From: Brevibacterium aurantiacum
Lineage (GTDB): Bacteria; Actinomycetota; Actinomycetes; Actinomycetales; Brevibacteriaceae
Direction of reading: 5' to 3'
DNA: 64,000 nt
NCBI RefSeq assembly: GCF_007558825.1
Contig: NZ_VLTK01000001.1
Location: forward strand, 124,001 to 188,000
Shown: positions 7,203 through 15,729 of the stretch, piece by piece
Numbering within the stretch: position 1 is the first letter of the stretch
How the letters are laid out: each line of letters opens with the position of its first letter
Notes under the pieces: generated by a model
Databases searched by the model: none
The model's input: only the letters and a program-made list of their open reading frames with translations
Told to the model about the DNA's origin: nothing
Translations under genes and position numbers: made by a program

Positions 7203-9307
7203 GCAGCAACGACCCTAACAATCAGGGCAACAACTCCGACAACAGGGGACGGCACGGGGATCAGGACCACCGGACGTTCCCCACCGATGGCTCACGCGAA
7301 TCCTCAGACAACCCCCGGAACTCGGCTGCAGGACCCCAGGGCTCCACGGAGGGCTCCCGCCGCTCGGCAGAGGTCCCACGGACCTTCCCCAACGGTCCGA
7401 ACGGTCCGAACGGCTCGAATGGTCCTGCTCGGGTCAGTCCACCCATTGCGCCTTCTACCCGCCCGAGCAGCCCAGAACAGAGACCAAGCCAAAGCGGCAG
7501 CACGGGTCAGGACCAGGCACCGACACAGAATCAGGCTCCGTGGCAGGGACAGGACCCGAGGCAGATGCACCCGACTCGTGCTCAGCCCCCTGTGGACGCA
7601 CAGGCACGGTATCCCGGTGCATCGGCGCAAGCTGGGCCATCGGGGCAGCCTGGACGATCAGGGCAGCCTGGACCGTCAGAACAGCCCGGGTCATCGGGAC
7701 AACCCGGCGCAGCGGGGCAGGCTGGCGCAGCGGGGCAGGCTGGGCAATCAGCGTATGGTCCCGGCCAGAACTACGACGGAACCCAGCGCCATGACCGCGG
7801 CCCCGAAAACGGCAGCAACGGTCAGTACAGCCACCCCTATGTCGGAGCCGACACACCCAACGGCGCAGCGCAGGCCGGCCAGAACTCCCCCGCTGACACG
7901 AACCCGTATGGCACGCCGTATTCTGAGGGAACCGGGCAGCCAGCAGCAGGCACAGCTGCAGGTGCCGCCGCAGGAGCGGGTGCTGGCGCGGCGGCAGGTA
8001 CAGGAGCGGCCGCATATGGCCAATTCGGCAATCAGCCGAACCAGGGCGGGTACCCCACGTCCGATTACCCAGGATTCCAGTCCGGACCCGGCATGCCTGG
8101 CGCGCCCGGCATGCAAGGTGCGCCCGGTGGACCTGGCACGCCCGCTGGACCTGGCACACCCGGATGGTCAGGACCCTACGGAGGCGAAGCACCACCTCGG
8201 CGAGAGAAGCGAGGACCGGGTTGGGGTGCGACAATCGCCATCGCGCTGATCGCTGCTCTGCTGGGCGGAGGCGCAGCATTCGGCGGGAGCTACGCGCTCA
8301 GTGCCCTCGGCGGAGAGGATTCGCGCAAGGTCGCCGATCAGACCATCGAAACCCCGGACTGGACCGAGGTCGCCAAGCAGACTTCCCAGAGCGTCGTCTC
8401 GATCCAGGTCGGCACCAACGGGCAGGTGCAGGGACTGGGATCAGGTTCGATCTACGACGACCAAGGACATGTCATCACGAACAACCACGTGGTGGCCCCG
8501 GCCGACACTCCCTCCGGCGAGATTGCTGTGACGATGAAGAACGGGGGAACGATGAAGGCCGAGATCGTCGGCCGCGATCCCTCGACCGACATCGCAGTCA
8601 TCAAGCTCGACCAAGTGCCGAAGGACGCTGGTCCGCTCCCTGTCGGCGATTCGAAGAAGATGAAGGTGGGAGATCCGGTGATGGCATTGGGCAACCCCCT
8701 CGGTCTCGCGGACTCGGTCACAACCGGCATCGTCTCGGCCCTCGACCGGCCCGTCTCCACGGAGAACATCGGCGAGGACGCGACCTCACAGGAGAAGGAG
8801 ATGACGATCACGAACGCCATCCAGACGGACGCCGCGATCAACCCCGGCAACTCCGGCGGTCCCCTCGTCGACGGTGACGGCAGCTTCATCGGCGTGAACA
8901 CTGCGGCGGCCTCGCTGAGCCAGGCTGGTGAAGGCGGGCAGTCGGGATCGATCGGCATCGGGTTCGCCATCCCCGCCTCACAGGCCGTGATGATCGCCGA
9001 TCAGCTCATCTCAAGTGGCAAGGCACTGCATCCCTTCCTGGGGATCACGCTCACCGACGGACAGATCAACAGCGGCGGCACCACGCGTGGCAGTGCGAAG
9101 GTGCAGTCGGTGCAGTCCGGATCGCCGGCCGACAAGGCAGGCTTCAAGGACGGCGACGACATCGTGTCCGTGGCTGGAACCAAGGTGAACAACGCGATTG
9201 CTCTGCGGGCACTCGTCCGCGCCCAGCCGACGAACTCCTCTGTCGACTTCACCGTCATCCGCGGCGGCCAGGAGCAGACATTGAAGACGACGCTCGAGCT
9301 GAAGTAG
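7199..9307 (+). CDS. Membrane-anchored HtrA/PepD-like serine protease with PDZ domain
   Basis: 702 residues. Residues 1-335 are a cytoplasmic low-complexity region rich in Gly, Pro, Gln, Ser and Asn. One helix at about 343-365 (ATIAIALIAALLGGGAAF) anchors the protein, so the protease lies outside. The trypsin-like domain has the triad H430 (ITNNHVV), D464 (STDIAVIKL) and S552 (NPGNSGGP). A PDZ domain covers about 615-700. Such proteases degrade or sense misfolded envelope proteins. The ATG overlaps the kinase stop by 4 nt, so the sensor kinase and protease are translated together, as with mprB-pepD of mycobacteria. The N-terminal extension is unusually long. Confidence 0.9.
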   Translation: MSSNDPNNQGNNSDNRGRHGDQDHRTFPTDGSRESSDNPRNSAAGPQGSTEGSRRSAEVPRTFPNGPNGPNGSNGPARVSPPIAPSTRPSSPEQRPSQSGSTGQDQAPTQNQAPWQGQDPRQMHPTRAQPPVDAQARYPGASAQAGPSGQPGRSGQPGPSEQPGSSGQPGAAGQAGAAGQAGQSAYGPGQNYDGTQRHDRGPENGSNGQYSHPYVGADTPNGAAQAGQNSPADTNPYGTPYSEGTGQPAAGTAAGAAAGAGAGAAAGTGAAAYGQFGNQPNQGGYPTSDYPGFQSGPGMPGAPGMQGAPGGPGTPAGPGTPGWSGPYGGEAPPRREKRGPGWGATIAIALIAALLGGGAAFGGSYALSALGGEDSRKVADQTIETPDWTEVAKQTSQSVVSIQVGTNGQVQGLGSGSIYDDQGHVITNNHVVAPADTPSGEIAVTMKNGGTMKAEIVGRDPSTDIAVIKLDQVPKDAGPLPVGDSKKMKVGDPVMALGNPLGLADSVTTGIVSALDRPVSTENIGEDATSQEKEMTITNAIQTDAAINPGNSGGPLVDGDGSFIGVNTAAASLSQAGEGGQSGSIGIGFAIPASQAVMIADQLISSGKALHPFLGITLTDGQINSGGTTRGSAKVQSVQSGSPADKAGFKDGDDIVSVAGTKVNNAIALRALVRAQPTNSSVDFTVIRGGQEQTLKTTLELK

Positions 9308-9357
9308 CACCACTTGAGTGCAGATCGCTGTGGATGACGATCTCACTCGTGAGCATT

Positions 9358-9396
9358 GAGGGTGTGGACAGCCAAGCGCTGTCCACACCCTCTTTT
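9358..9396 (+). terminator. Rho-independent terminator after the phoPR-htrA operon
   Basis: A perfect 15-bp stem (9358-9372 with 9378-9392) and a five-base loop, followed by TTTT. It lies about 50 nt after the protease stop. Confidence 0.92.
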
Positions 9397-9488
9397 GTCG
9401 GGCTTCGTCGAGCACGGGTGAACCGCGATGCTGGGAAGAGTCCCGGTGCCTCGTTCCGAGCTCCGGTGCCCCGCCGTTAGGAGAAGTC

Positions 9489-9776
9489 ATGAGTTTCGAA
9501 GTCGATGCCGAACGCGTCTCATCCGCTGCCGCCGCCACAGCAGGGACCTCCCGCACCCTCGTTGCAGAATCCAATAAGATGCTGAGGAATCTTCTGGCCC
9601 TGCAGGAGTGTTGGAAGGGAAGTGCGGCACAGAATTTCCAGACGGTCATCAATGAGTGGGAGGGCGCTCAGAAGCAGCTGTTCGAATCACTGACCTCGAT
9701 CCACGGGGCCCTCAACACGGCGGCCGCGCAGTACTCGGAGGTCGAGGCTGCGAACTCCCGACTCTTCGTTCCGTGA
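9489..9776 (+). CDS. WXG100-family (ESAT-6-like) small protein
   Basis: 95 residues with the family's helical hairpin layout and a central W42-K-G44 turn (QECWKGSAAQNF). AGGAGA stands just before the ATG. WXG100 proteins are usually dimeric substrates of type VII secretion. No ESX ATPase, EccB or partner WXG100 gene is present in the window, so this is an orphan. The C-terminal YxxxD/E secretion signal is represented by YSEVE at about residues 82-86. It stands alone between a strong terminator and the pspA operon. Confidence 0.85.
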   Translation: MSFEVDAERVSSAAAATAGTSRTLVAESNKMLRNLLALQECWKGSAAQNFQTVINEWEGAQKQLFESLTSIHGALNTAAAQYSEVEAANSRLFVP

Positions 9777-9859
9777 GCACCGAGCATGCAGCCCGTCGTT
9801 CCCCGCGAATTCCCGCTTAGGGCGTCTGTCCGAGTTCTGTGTCCGCGTCTGGCAAATTG

Positions 9860-9881
9860 TCAGCCTTTATTAGTAGGCTGA
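9860..9881. promoter_or_regulatory. Inverted repeat upstream of pspA (candidate operator)
   Basis: TCAGCCT at 9860-9866 and AGGCTGA at 9875-9881, separated by the A+T-rich TTATTAGT. It lies about 100 nt before the pspA start in the promoter region. A regulator binding here is inferred only. Confidence 0.4.
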
Positions 9882-9978
9882 TAGCGATAGTTCGCGGCGG
9901 TGCCGGCTACGTTTCTCCAGCTTCGGAGACGAGCGGTCAGCACCGTCGGGTCAAGACCAATGCAGGAGTCGACTACGG

Positions 9979-10725
9979 ATGAGCATCTTCCAAAGGATCG
10001 CGGCGATCTTTGGCGCCAAGGCCAACAAGGCGCTGGACAAAGCCGAGAACCCCAATGAAACTCTCGATTATTCATATCAGAAGCAGCTTGAGCTGCTGCA
10101 GAAGGTACGCCGCGGTGTTGCCGATGTCGCCACCAGCCGCAAGCGCCTCGAGCTGCAGATCACTCAGCTCGAACAGCAGCAGAACAAGCTCAGCGGCCAG
10201 GCCCAGAAGGCCATGGAGATGGGCCGCGAGGACCTTGCCCGTGAAGCACTGACCCGGAAGTCGGGGCTGGACCAGCAGATCACCGATCTGCAGGGCCAGC
10301 ACGAGGGGCTGCAGGGCGAGGAGCAGAAGCTCACGATGGCCTCGCAGCGTCTGCAGGCCAAGGTCGATGCCTTCCGCACCAAAAAGGAGACCCTCAAGGC
10401 CACGTACAACGCAGCAGAAGCACAGTCGAAGATCGGCGAAGCCTTCTCCGGCATCTCCGAGGAGCTCGGCGACGTCGGACTCGCAGTCCAGCGCGCCGAG
10501 GACAAGACTGCTTCCCTCCAGGCTCGTGCCGGTGCCGTCGACGAGCTCATCGCTTCGGGCGCACTGGAAGATGTCACTGGTTCCTCGAAGGACGACATCA
10601 GTGCACAGCTCGACGCGCTCTCAAGCGACAACGACGTGGAGATGGAGCTCAACCGGATGCGTGAGTCGCTGCCGGCATCTTCCGACAAGCAGCAGCAGTC
10701 GCTTGAAGGCGAGGACAAGCAATGA
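9979..10725 (+). CDS. pspA: Phage shock protein A (PspA/IM30/Vipp1 family)
   Basis: 248 residues, almost wholly alpha-helical and coiled-coil, beginning with an amphipathic helix MSIFQRIAAIFGAKANKAL that binds membranes, followed by heptad-rich helices with many Gln, Glu and Lys. PspA proteins form ESCRT-III-like rods on the inner face of the membrane and preserve its integrity under envelope stress. It is the first gene of pspA-pspAA-htpX-pspAB and overlaps pspAA by 4 nt. A weakly acidic tail (SLEGEDKQ) ends the protein. Confidence 0.93.
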   Translation: MSIFQRIAAIFGAKANKALDKAENPNETLDYSYQKQLELLQKVRRGVADVATSRKRLELQITQLEQQQNKLSGQAQKAMEMGREDLAREALTRKSGLDQQITDLQGQHEGLQGEEQKLTMASQRLQAKVDAFRTKKETLKATYNAAEAQSKIGEAFSGISEELGDVGLAVQRAEDKTASLQARAGAVDELIASGALEDVTGSSKDDISAQLDALSSDNDVEMELNRMRESLPASSDKQQQSLEGEDKQ

Positions 10726-11006
10726 TCATCCGCATCATGGGCGAGGGCCAGTTCGACATCGCCGACGTCGACCAGAACCTGTTGCAGAAATACGACAACC
10801 AGGTTGAAGACGCCGTCAACGCCACCGATGAAGAGGCCGCCCGAAAAGCTCTTCATGCCCTTCACGACTACGTCGTCGGACACGGCAAGCCCGTCTCTGA
10901 CGACTATCTGGGAACGAGTGAGGCCGTCGTGCCGTTCGTCGATGCGACTCTGGAAGAGATCACAGAGCTCCTCACCGGTGAAGGCTTCATCCCAGATCCA
11001 GCCTGA
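10722..11006 (+). CDS. pspAA: PspA-associated protein PspAA
   Basis: 94 residues, MIIRIMGEGQFDIADVDQNLL at the start and a C-terminal helical part. This matches the small PspA-associated PspAA family, found beside pspA in Actinobacteria. The ATG overlaps the pspA stop by 4 nt, so the two are translationally coupled and probably interact. The biochemical role of the family is not established; a modulator of PspA assembly is a reasonable inference. Confidence 0.88.
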   Translation: MIIRIMGEGQFDIADVDQNLLQKYDNQVEDAVNATDEEAARKALHALHDYVVGHGKPVSDDYLGTSEAVVPFVDATLEEITELLTGEGFIPDPA

Positions 11007-11093
11007 TCCACACAGTTTGATATCGGTGACTCCGGCCCACTGCCTTAACCCAAGGCCGTGGGCCGGAACTGCCACACCCAGAGAGGAACCACG

Positions 11094-12002
11094 ATGAAGA
11101 ATCGTTTCGTCAAGGACAACGGACTCACCATGCGTATGGGGTGGACGATCTTCCTGAACGGACTGATCTACGTGATCCTCATCCTCGCCATCTGGTGGAT
11201 GCTCGGCGGCAGCACCGGCGGCGTGATCATCGCGGTCCTCGTCAGCGGCGGCGCGTTCTTCTTCCAGTGGTACTTCTCCGACAAGATCGCGATGAAGGCG
11301 ATGGGTGCACGAGAAGTCTCCCCCGAGGAAGCCCCGGAGCTGCACACGATGATCGATCGCCTCTGCCAGCTCGCCGATTCGACCAAACCACGCGTCGCGG
11401 TCTCGAACTCAGCCATTCCCAACGCATTCGCCACCGGCCGTTCGCCGGAGCGCTCAGTCGTGTGCGTGACACGCGGCCTGCTCGAGAAGCTCGACCGCGA
11501 TGAGGTCGAGGTCGTGCTGGCACATGAGCTCTCCCACGTCGCCCATCGCGACGTCACCATCATGACAGTCGCCGGAGTCACCGGTGTCGTGGCCGCTCTC
11601 ATGATGCGAGCCGGTTACTACATGAGCTTCGGACGATCGAACAACAACGGCGGCGTCCCCATCCAGCTGCTGTTCATCCTCGTCGGTGCCGTCGTCTACG
11701 GACTCTCGTTCCTCCTCATCCGCAGCCTCTCGCGCTACCGCGAGCTTGCCGCCGACAGGGCCGCCGCCATACTCACAGGCGCACCTTCGACGCTGGCCTC
11801 TGCGCTGACGAAACTCAGCGGCGACATGAGCAAGATCCCGGAGAAGGACCTGCGTGCCTCTTCCTCGGCGAACCATCTGGCGCTCATTCCCGCCGTCAGC
11901 GGCAAGGCGGCCCTCGGACAGCTCTTCTCCACACACCCCTCGCTCGACAAGCGCCTGGAGCAGCTGGCGCGGATCTCCGGGCAGCTCTCACAGCCCCAGT
12001 GA
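11094..12002 (+). CDS. htpX: HtpX-like M48 zinc metalloprotease
   Basis: 302 residues from ATG 11094, preceded by GAGAGGA; a longer frame from 11058 lacks a ribosome binding site. Two N-terminal helices lie at about 16-37 and 42-60, then the zinc motif HELSH at 144-148 and a further two hydrophobic segments (about 153-170 and 183-203). The third zinc ligand is probably Glu in RYRELAADR, about residue 215. HtpX degrades damaged membrane proteins. Placement between pspAA and pspAB ties it to the same envelope-stress response. Confidence 0.92.
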   Translation: MKNRFVKDNGLTMRMGWTIFLNGLIYVILILAIWWMLGGSTGGVIIAVLVSGGAFFFQWYFSDKIAMKAMGAREVSPEEAPELHTMIDRLCQLADSTKPRVAVSNSAIPNAFATGRSPERSVVCVTRGLLEKLDRDEVEVVLAHELSHVAHRDVTIMTVAGVTGVVAALMMRAGYYMSFGRSNNNGGVPIQLLFILVGAVVYGLSFLLIRSLSRYRELAADRAAAILTGAPSTLASALTKLSGDMSKIPEKDLRASSSANHLALIPAVSGKAALGQLFSTHPSLDKRLEQLARISGQLSQPQ

Positions 12003-12053
12003 CCATCGACCCGCTGACATCAACCGCACTGACCGACATCCACTAGGAGTTTC

Positions 12054-12653
12054 ATGGGTTTCTTCGACGCTCTGTTGGGCCGTTCCAAACCGAAGCGGGC
12101 CAACCTCGACGACCTCTTCGCACTGCCACCCGCCGCACTGACGCTCGAAGCCGCAACAGGCTTCAAGCCCACCGGAGTCGGGGCCGTGGCGTTCCGACAG
12201 GTCGAAGGTGCGGCGTTCCAGTCCGCTGAAACCGAGAGCGTCGCCCTCATCGGCTCGGACCCCGCCGCGAACGTGACCCAGCAGAACGACGGGTTCGGCT
12301 ACACCTGGCAGGTGGTCTCCGACACCAACGCTGAGGTGGTCAACCTCGTCACCAATCTGCACGCCGTGAACTCGGCTCTGGTCAGCCAGGGCTTCGACAC
12401 GATGCTGCTGTGCTCGACCGTCTACTTCGCAAACCCGGACGGGCGCCGCCTGGCACTCGTCTACCAGTACAAGCGCGGCACGTTCTATCCCTTTGCGCAG
12501 TCAGGTCCCAAGCAGCGCGACAACCCCCTGGAGATCCAGGTGCGCGGCGTACTGTCCAACGAGCTTCCGTTCGAAGAGGACACATCCAATTGGTCAGCTC
12601 TCTGGGATGCTCCCGGGCTCAATGACACTCCAGAGGCCAATCAGCGGACCTGA
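12054..12653 (+). CDS. pspAB: PspA-associated protein PspAB
   Basis: 199 residues beginning MGFFDALLGRSKPKRANLDD, then a mixed alpha/beta domain (for example TMLLCSTVYFANPDGRRLALVYQYKR, split here by position 125-150). It matches the PspAB family that sits after htpX in actinobacterial psp operons. The function is not known; membership in the envelope-stress operon is the only firm inference. TAGGAG lies six bases before the ATG. Confidence 0.87.
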   Translation: MGFFDALLGRSKPKRANLDDLFALPPAALTLEAATGFKPTGVGAVAFRQVEGAAFQSAETESVALIGSDPAANVTQQNDGFGYTWQVVSDTNAEVVNLVTNLHAVNSALVSQGFDTMLLCSTVYFANPDGRRLALVYQYKRGTFYPFAQSGPKQRDNPLEIQVRGVLSNELPFEEDTSNWSALWDAPGLNDTPEANQRT

Positions 12654-12671
12654 AGTTTTCGCGACAGCTGC

Positions 12672-12759
12672 TCTGAGGGTCTCGGGTTACCTCGTCTGAG
12701 GGTCTCCTCGGGTTACCTCGTCTGAGGGTCTCGGGTCACCTCTTCTGAGGGTCTCGGCG
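12672..12759. repeat. 23-26-bp tandem repeat downstream of pspAB
   Basis: Units starting TCTGAGGGTCTC at 12672, 12695, 12721 and 12744. The second unit has three extra bases, the fourth is truncated. The array lies between pspAB and the palindromic terminator. Confidence 0.88.
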
Positions 12760-12802
12760 CAGATGCAGAGCGTCGCAATGGCCCACAGACACTGAGACAG
12801 CC

Positions 12803-12842
12803 ATGCAGAAGGGACGTCCCCGCGGGGACGTCCCTTCTGCAT
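12803..12842. terminator. 40-bp perfect palindrome, bidirectional terminator
   Basis: The 40 bases at 12803-12842 are an exact palindrome centred on CCCCGCGGGG. It lies between convergent pspAB and the S4 gene and could stop transcription in both directions. No T-run of note follows on either side. Confidence 0.8.
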
Positions 12843-12869
12843 CAGATGCTGTGTTCGTGATCGTAGGGC

Positions 12870-13082
12870 CTATTCGACCGAGACCTCGATGACCTCACCT
12901 AGGGCTTCGACGGTGTCTCCGGGACGAATCGTGGCACCTCGGCGAGTTTCGACCTCACCATTGACCACGACTTCGCCGTCAGCAATCATGTCTTTGGCCA
13001 TCGCACCGTGTTCGGCGACACCATGGAGTTTGAGCAGCTGACCGAGCTTGATCGAATCGCCGCGGATCTCAATCGTCTCCAT
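12870..13082 (-). CDS. S4-domain RNA-binding protein (YbcJ-like)
   Basis: 70 residues covering a single S4 fold: IKLGQLLKLHGVAEHGAMAKDMIADGEVVVNGEVETRR. Small free-standing S4 proteins bind structured RNA, often the ribosome; the precise target is unknown. The ATG overlaps the stop of the upstream Gly-rich membrane protein by one base (TGATG), so the two are co-translated. Confidence 0.88.
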   Translation of the reverse strand: METIEIRGDSIKLGQLLKLHGVAEHGAMAKDMIADGEVVVNGEVETRRGATIRPGDTVEALGEVIEVSVE

Positions 13083-13906
13083 CAGAACAGGTCTCCAAGA
13101 TCGAACCCGTCGCCGCCGAAGAGACCGCCTCCGTCGCCGCCGTCTCCGCCTCCGAAGAATCCGCCTCCGTCTCCGCCATCTCCGCCGCCGGCATCGCCAC
13201 CACCGGCGTCACCATAGGCGCCGTCCCAGCCGCCGCCCATGCCGCCGAACATCATCGAGCCCATGAGGACGCCGGGCAGAAGTCCCGAACCGGCATAGGA
13301 GTTGAAGTATCCGCGGTTGTATTCGGCGTAGGCAGGTCCTGCTTCCCAGTAGGCCCGGCGAGTATGTCCATCACCGGTCACGACCTTGCGGACGGCCGGT
13401 TCCGCACCCACCGCCACGCGCTCGGCGTCGGCGGCACAGACGGGAACAGGTCGCAGCTGGCCGCCGGCAGGCGCCCAGTCGATGTCTTCGACCGAGGGAC
13501 CGTGCTGCGGGTTGAAGAAGCACGGGGGACGGCGCACGGGCAGAGGCTTTCCGTCAACGCGCGCACGCACGCATTTGGCGGCGTAGCGACCGTCTTCGAG
13601 GGCCTCGGTGACGCTGCGGATGTCGGAGGGCTCGTCGACGTTGTCGAGCGTCTCCTTGGCAATGTCGTAGGAATCCAATGCCTGCTTGTAGTCCTGCGAG
13701 CCCCCGGTGTCGAGTTCGACTCCGGCGGTGAGGATATCGAGTTCGGCGACTTCCTCGCCGAAGGACGTGACATCCTCTTCGGCGGTCTTTGTCACCTGCT
13801 GGAGCTCGGCGGCGGCAAGTTCCTTCTTACGGTGTTTCTCCTTGCGGTAGCCAACGAAGAAGATGGTGCCGAGCACCACGAGTATTATCAGGAATACTGC
13901 TGCCAC
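13082..13906 (-). CDS. Single-pass membrane protein with Gly-rich C-terminus
   Basis: 274 residues: one N-terminal helix (about 2-20, AVFLIILVVLGTIFFVGY), a coiled-coil-like region (25-100), a conserved-looking segment with the cysteines KCVRARVDGKPLPVRRPPCFFNPQHGPS (about 110-140), and a C-terminal tail from about 210 dominated by Gly and Asp. This plan is familiar in actinobacterial hypothetical membrane proteins, but I do not recognise a named function. Its stop codon overlaps the S4 gene start. Confidence 0.75.
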   Translation of the reverse strand: MAAVFLIILVVLGTIFFVGYRKEKHRKKELAAAELQQVTKTAEEDVTSFGEEVAELDILTAGVELDTGGSQDYKQALDSYDIAKETLDNVDEPSDIRSVTEALEDGRYAAKCVRARVDGKPLPVRRPPCFFNPQHGPSVEDIDWAPAGGQLRPVPVCAADAERVAVGAEPAVRKVVTGDGHTRRAYWEAGPAYAEYNRGYFNSYAGSGLLPGVLMGSMMFGGMGGGWDGAYGDAGGGDAGGGDGGDGGGFFGGGDGGDGGGLFGGDGFDLGDLF

Positions 13907-14084
13907 GATCTATGCCTCCCCAGCAAAACGAGTCACCAATCAGTATGCCGGACGAGTCTGACAAGCGACTGAACTGAAGCCTTGTGTCAGCTCAGTCCGC
14001 AGGCTCGAAATTCGCTCTCAGATGGGCGCTCAACGCGCTCACAACAGGCTCCCTTGCCTATAACACGAGGAGTCGGTAAGCCGT

Positions 14085-14846
14085 TCAGCCCAGGTGGATC
14101 AGCCCCTTGACGAGGGTCGCAATTCCCCCACCGAGGGCAAGGACGATCATAACGACTCGGGCAGTCGAGGAATCGATCTTCTTCGACATCCAATCCCCGC
14201 CGACGAGACCTGCGACGAGGACCGCCGCGATCCCGATCCAGGCAGGTGCTGCCAACTGCGGCCAGGCGCCGTGGTCGAACACGGCTTTGAAGACGATCGC
14301 CGAGGTGGTCCCGACGACGAGGAACGGCTGCAGGGTTGCGGCAAATGTCCGCTGATCCCACTTCGTCAGTACAGCATAGGCGCTGACGGCAGGCCCGCCC
14401 GCTCCCGCGGCAGCCGACATCGTTCCCGAGAGGAAGCCGGTGGTGAGCTTCGTTCCGAAATTCGCGGGCATCGTCTTGCCGATTCGGCCGATGACCATGG
14501 AGCTGATGAGGGAGACGATGATCAGCAGGCCGATCAGAATCTGCAGCGATGGCGCTGGGAGAGCTGCGGCCAGGAGGGCTCCGGGAATCGTGCCGATGAG
14601 TGCCCCCAGAGACAGCTTCCAGAAACTGCCCCACTCGGCTTCTCGCCAGGTGCGGGCGAACACGGTGCCGCTGGCGACGATGCCGCAGATGTTGACGAGC
14701 ACAACGCCGGAGAACGGGTCGAGCAGAAGCACGAGAAACGGCCCACTGACCAGGCCGAATCCCATTCCGGTGACTCGCTGCGAAACTGCCCCCAGGAACA
14801 CCGCGAACACGATGAGCACGACGACGGGTTCCATTTGCACCATCAT
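14085..14846 (-). CDS. TauE/SafE-family sulfite exporter-like permease
   Basis: 253 residues with about eight hydrophobic helices in two halves, including GMGFGLVSGPFLVLLLDPFSGV and GFLSGTMSAAAGAGGPAVSAYAVL regions characteristic of TauE/SafE. Family members move sulfite, sulfoacetate or other organic anions; the substrate here is not determined. It is divergent from the DUF1707 gene with only 40 bases between the starts, so promoters must overlap. Confidence 0.88.
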   Translation of the reverse strand: MMVQMEPVVVLIVFAVFLGAVSQRVTGMGFGLVSGPFLVLLLDPFSGVVLVNICGIVASGTVFARTWREAEWGSFWKLSLGALIGTIPGALLAAALPAPSLQILIGLLIIVSLISSMVIGRIGKTMPANFGTKLTTGFLSGTMSAAAGAGGPAVSAYAVLTKWDQRTFAATLQPFLVVGTTSAIVFKAVFDHGAWPQLAAPAWIGIAAVLVAGLVGGDWMSKKIDSSTARVVMIVLALGGGIATLVKGLIHLG

Positions 14847-14886
14847 AGTTCAGACCCGCTATCTGGGCGGGGTTACAGTAAGTGTC

Positions 14887-15660
14887 ATGAACAGTTCGCC
14901 ACTGTGGTCACGATTCAGCGCGGATCCCCGCGCTCATGGGCAGGTGCGCGCTTCGGATGCCGATCGCGCAATCGTGGGCGATGTGCTGTCCGAGGCGTTT
15001 GCGTTGGGTCAGATCGACGCCGAGGAATTCGACGAACGCAGCGAGGCCGCCAACCGTCTGAAGACTCTGGGAGAGGTCCCCGATCTCGTGCAGGATCTCA
15101 TCATCGCCGAGGCGGGCGAGGTCGCACCGGGAGAACTCGACGATTCCGCCCGTGCCCAAGCTCTTGCCCGCCTGAATGCTGATCGTATCCCGATCACTCC
15201 CGAGCAGATCGATGCGGCCGCGCAGAAGTACTACAAGGACCGCGTGCGAAATGTACTCCTGGGGATGTTCGCCGGTCCTGCCGGAATCACACTCGCCATC
15301 TGGGCCGCCACTTCATTCGCCGCGGGCGGGCTCATATTCTTCTGGCCGATATTCGTCATTCTTCCGATGCTCTTCGGCGCGATCTCACAGATCTCCAATA
15401 AGCAGAGCCTCATCCGCAACAGGAAGCGCGAGCTGACGAAGCGAGCCCGAGCGCAGTTAGGCGACGCTGAGGCCAAGCGTGAGCTTGAGGAACGCAGGAA
15501 CGACGATGAGGACGAGGATTACGAAGACACCTTCGGCAACGGATTGCAGCCTCCGCACCCCTTGGCCCCTCCCTTCGCTCCGGGAGAGGTGGCTCCCAAT
15601 GATGAGATGCGCAGGCGCCGCCGAGAGCGTCGTCATCGACGCAGGAACCCCTGGGACTGA
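14887..15660 (+). CDS. DUF1707 and 2TM-domain membrane protein
   Basis: 257 residues from ATG 14887. The N-terminal DUF1707 domain (about 20-75) begins VRASDADRAIVGDVLSEAF and contains the GQIDAEEFDERSEAA motif. A 2TM segment follows at about 128-170 (LLGMFAGPAGITLAIW and GGLIFFWPIFVILPML), then an acidic and finally arginine-rich tail (MRRRRRERRHRRRNPWD). DUF1707 proteins are widespread in Actinobacteria and their role is unknown. The longer frame from 14440 is only the antisense of tauE. No strong ribosome binding site is seen. Confidence 0.82.
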   Translation: MNSSPLWSRFSADPRAHGQVRASDADRAIVGDVLSEAFALGQIDAEEFDERSEAANRLKTLGEVPDLVQDLIIAEAGEVAPGELDDSARAQALARLNADRIPITPEQIDAAAQKYYKDRVRNVLLGMFAGPAGITLAIWAATSFAAGGLIFFWPIFVILPMLFGAISQISNKQSLIRNRKRELTKRARAQLGDAEAKRELEERRNDDEDEDYEDTFGNGLQPPHPLAPPFAPGEVAPNDEMRRRRRERRHRRRNPWD

Positions 15661-15729
15661 CCGACTCGTGACTGGCAGCGAAGCGCTTAGGCGACGTCCC
15701 TGAACCTGTCCGCGCCCGGCTGGAGACGC

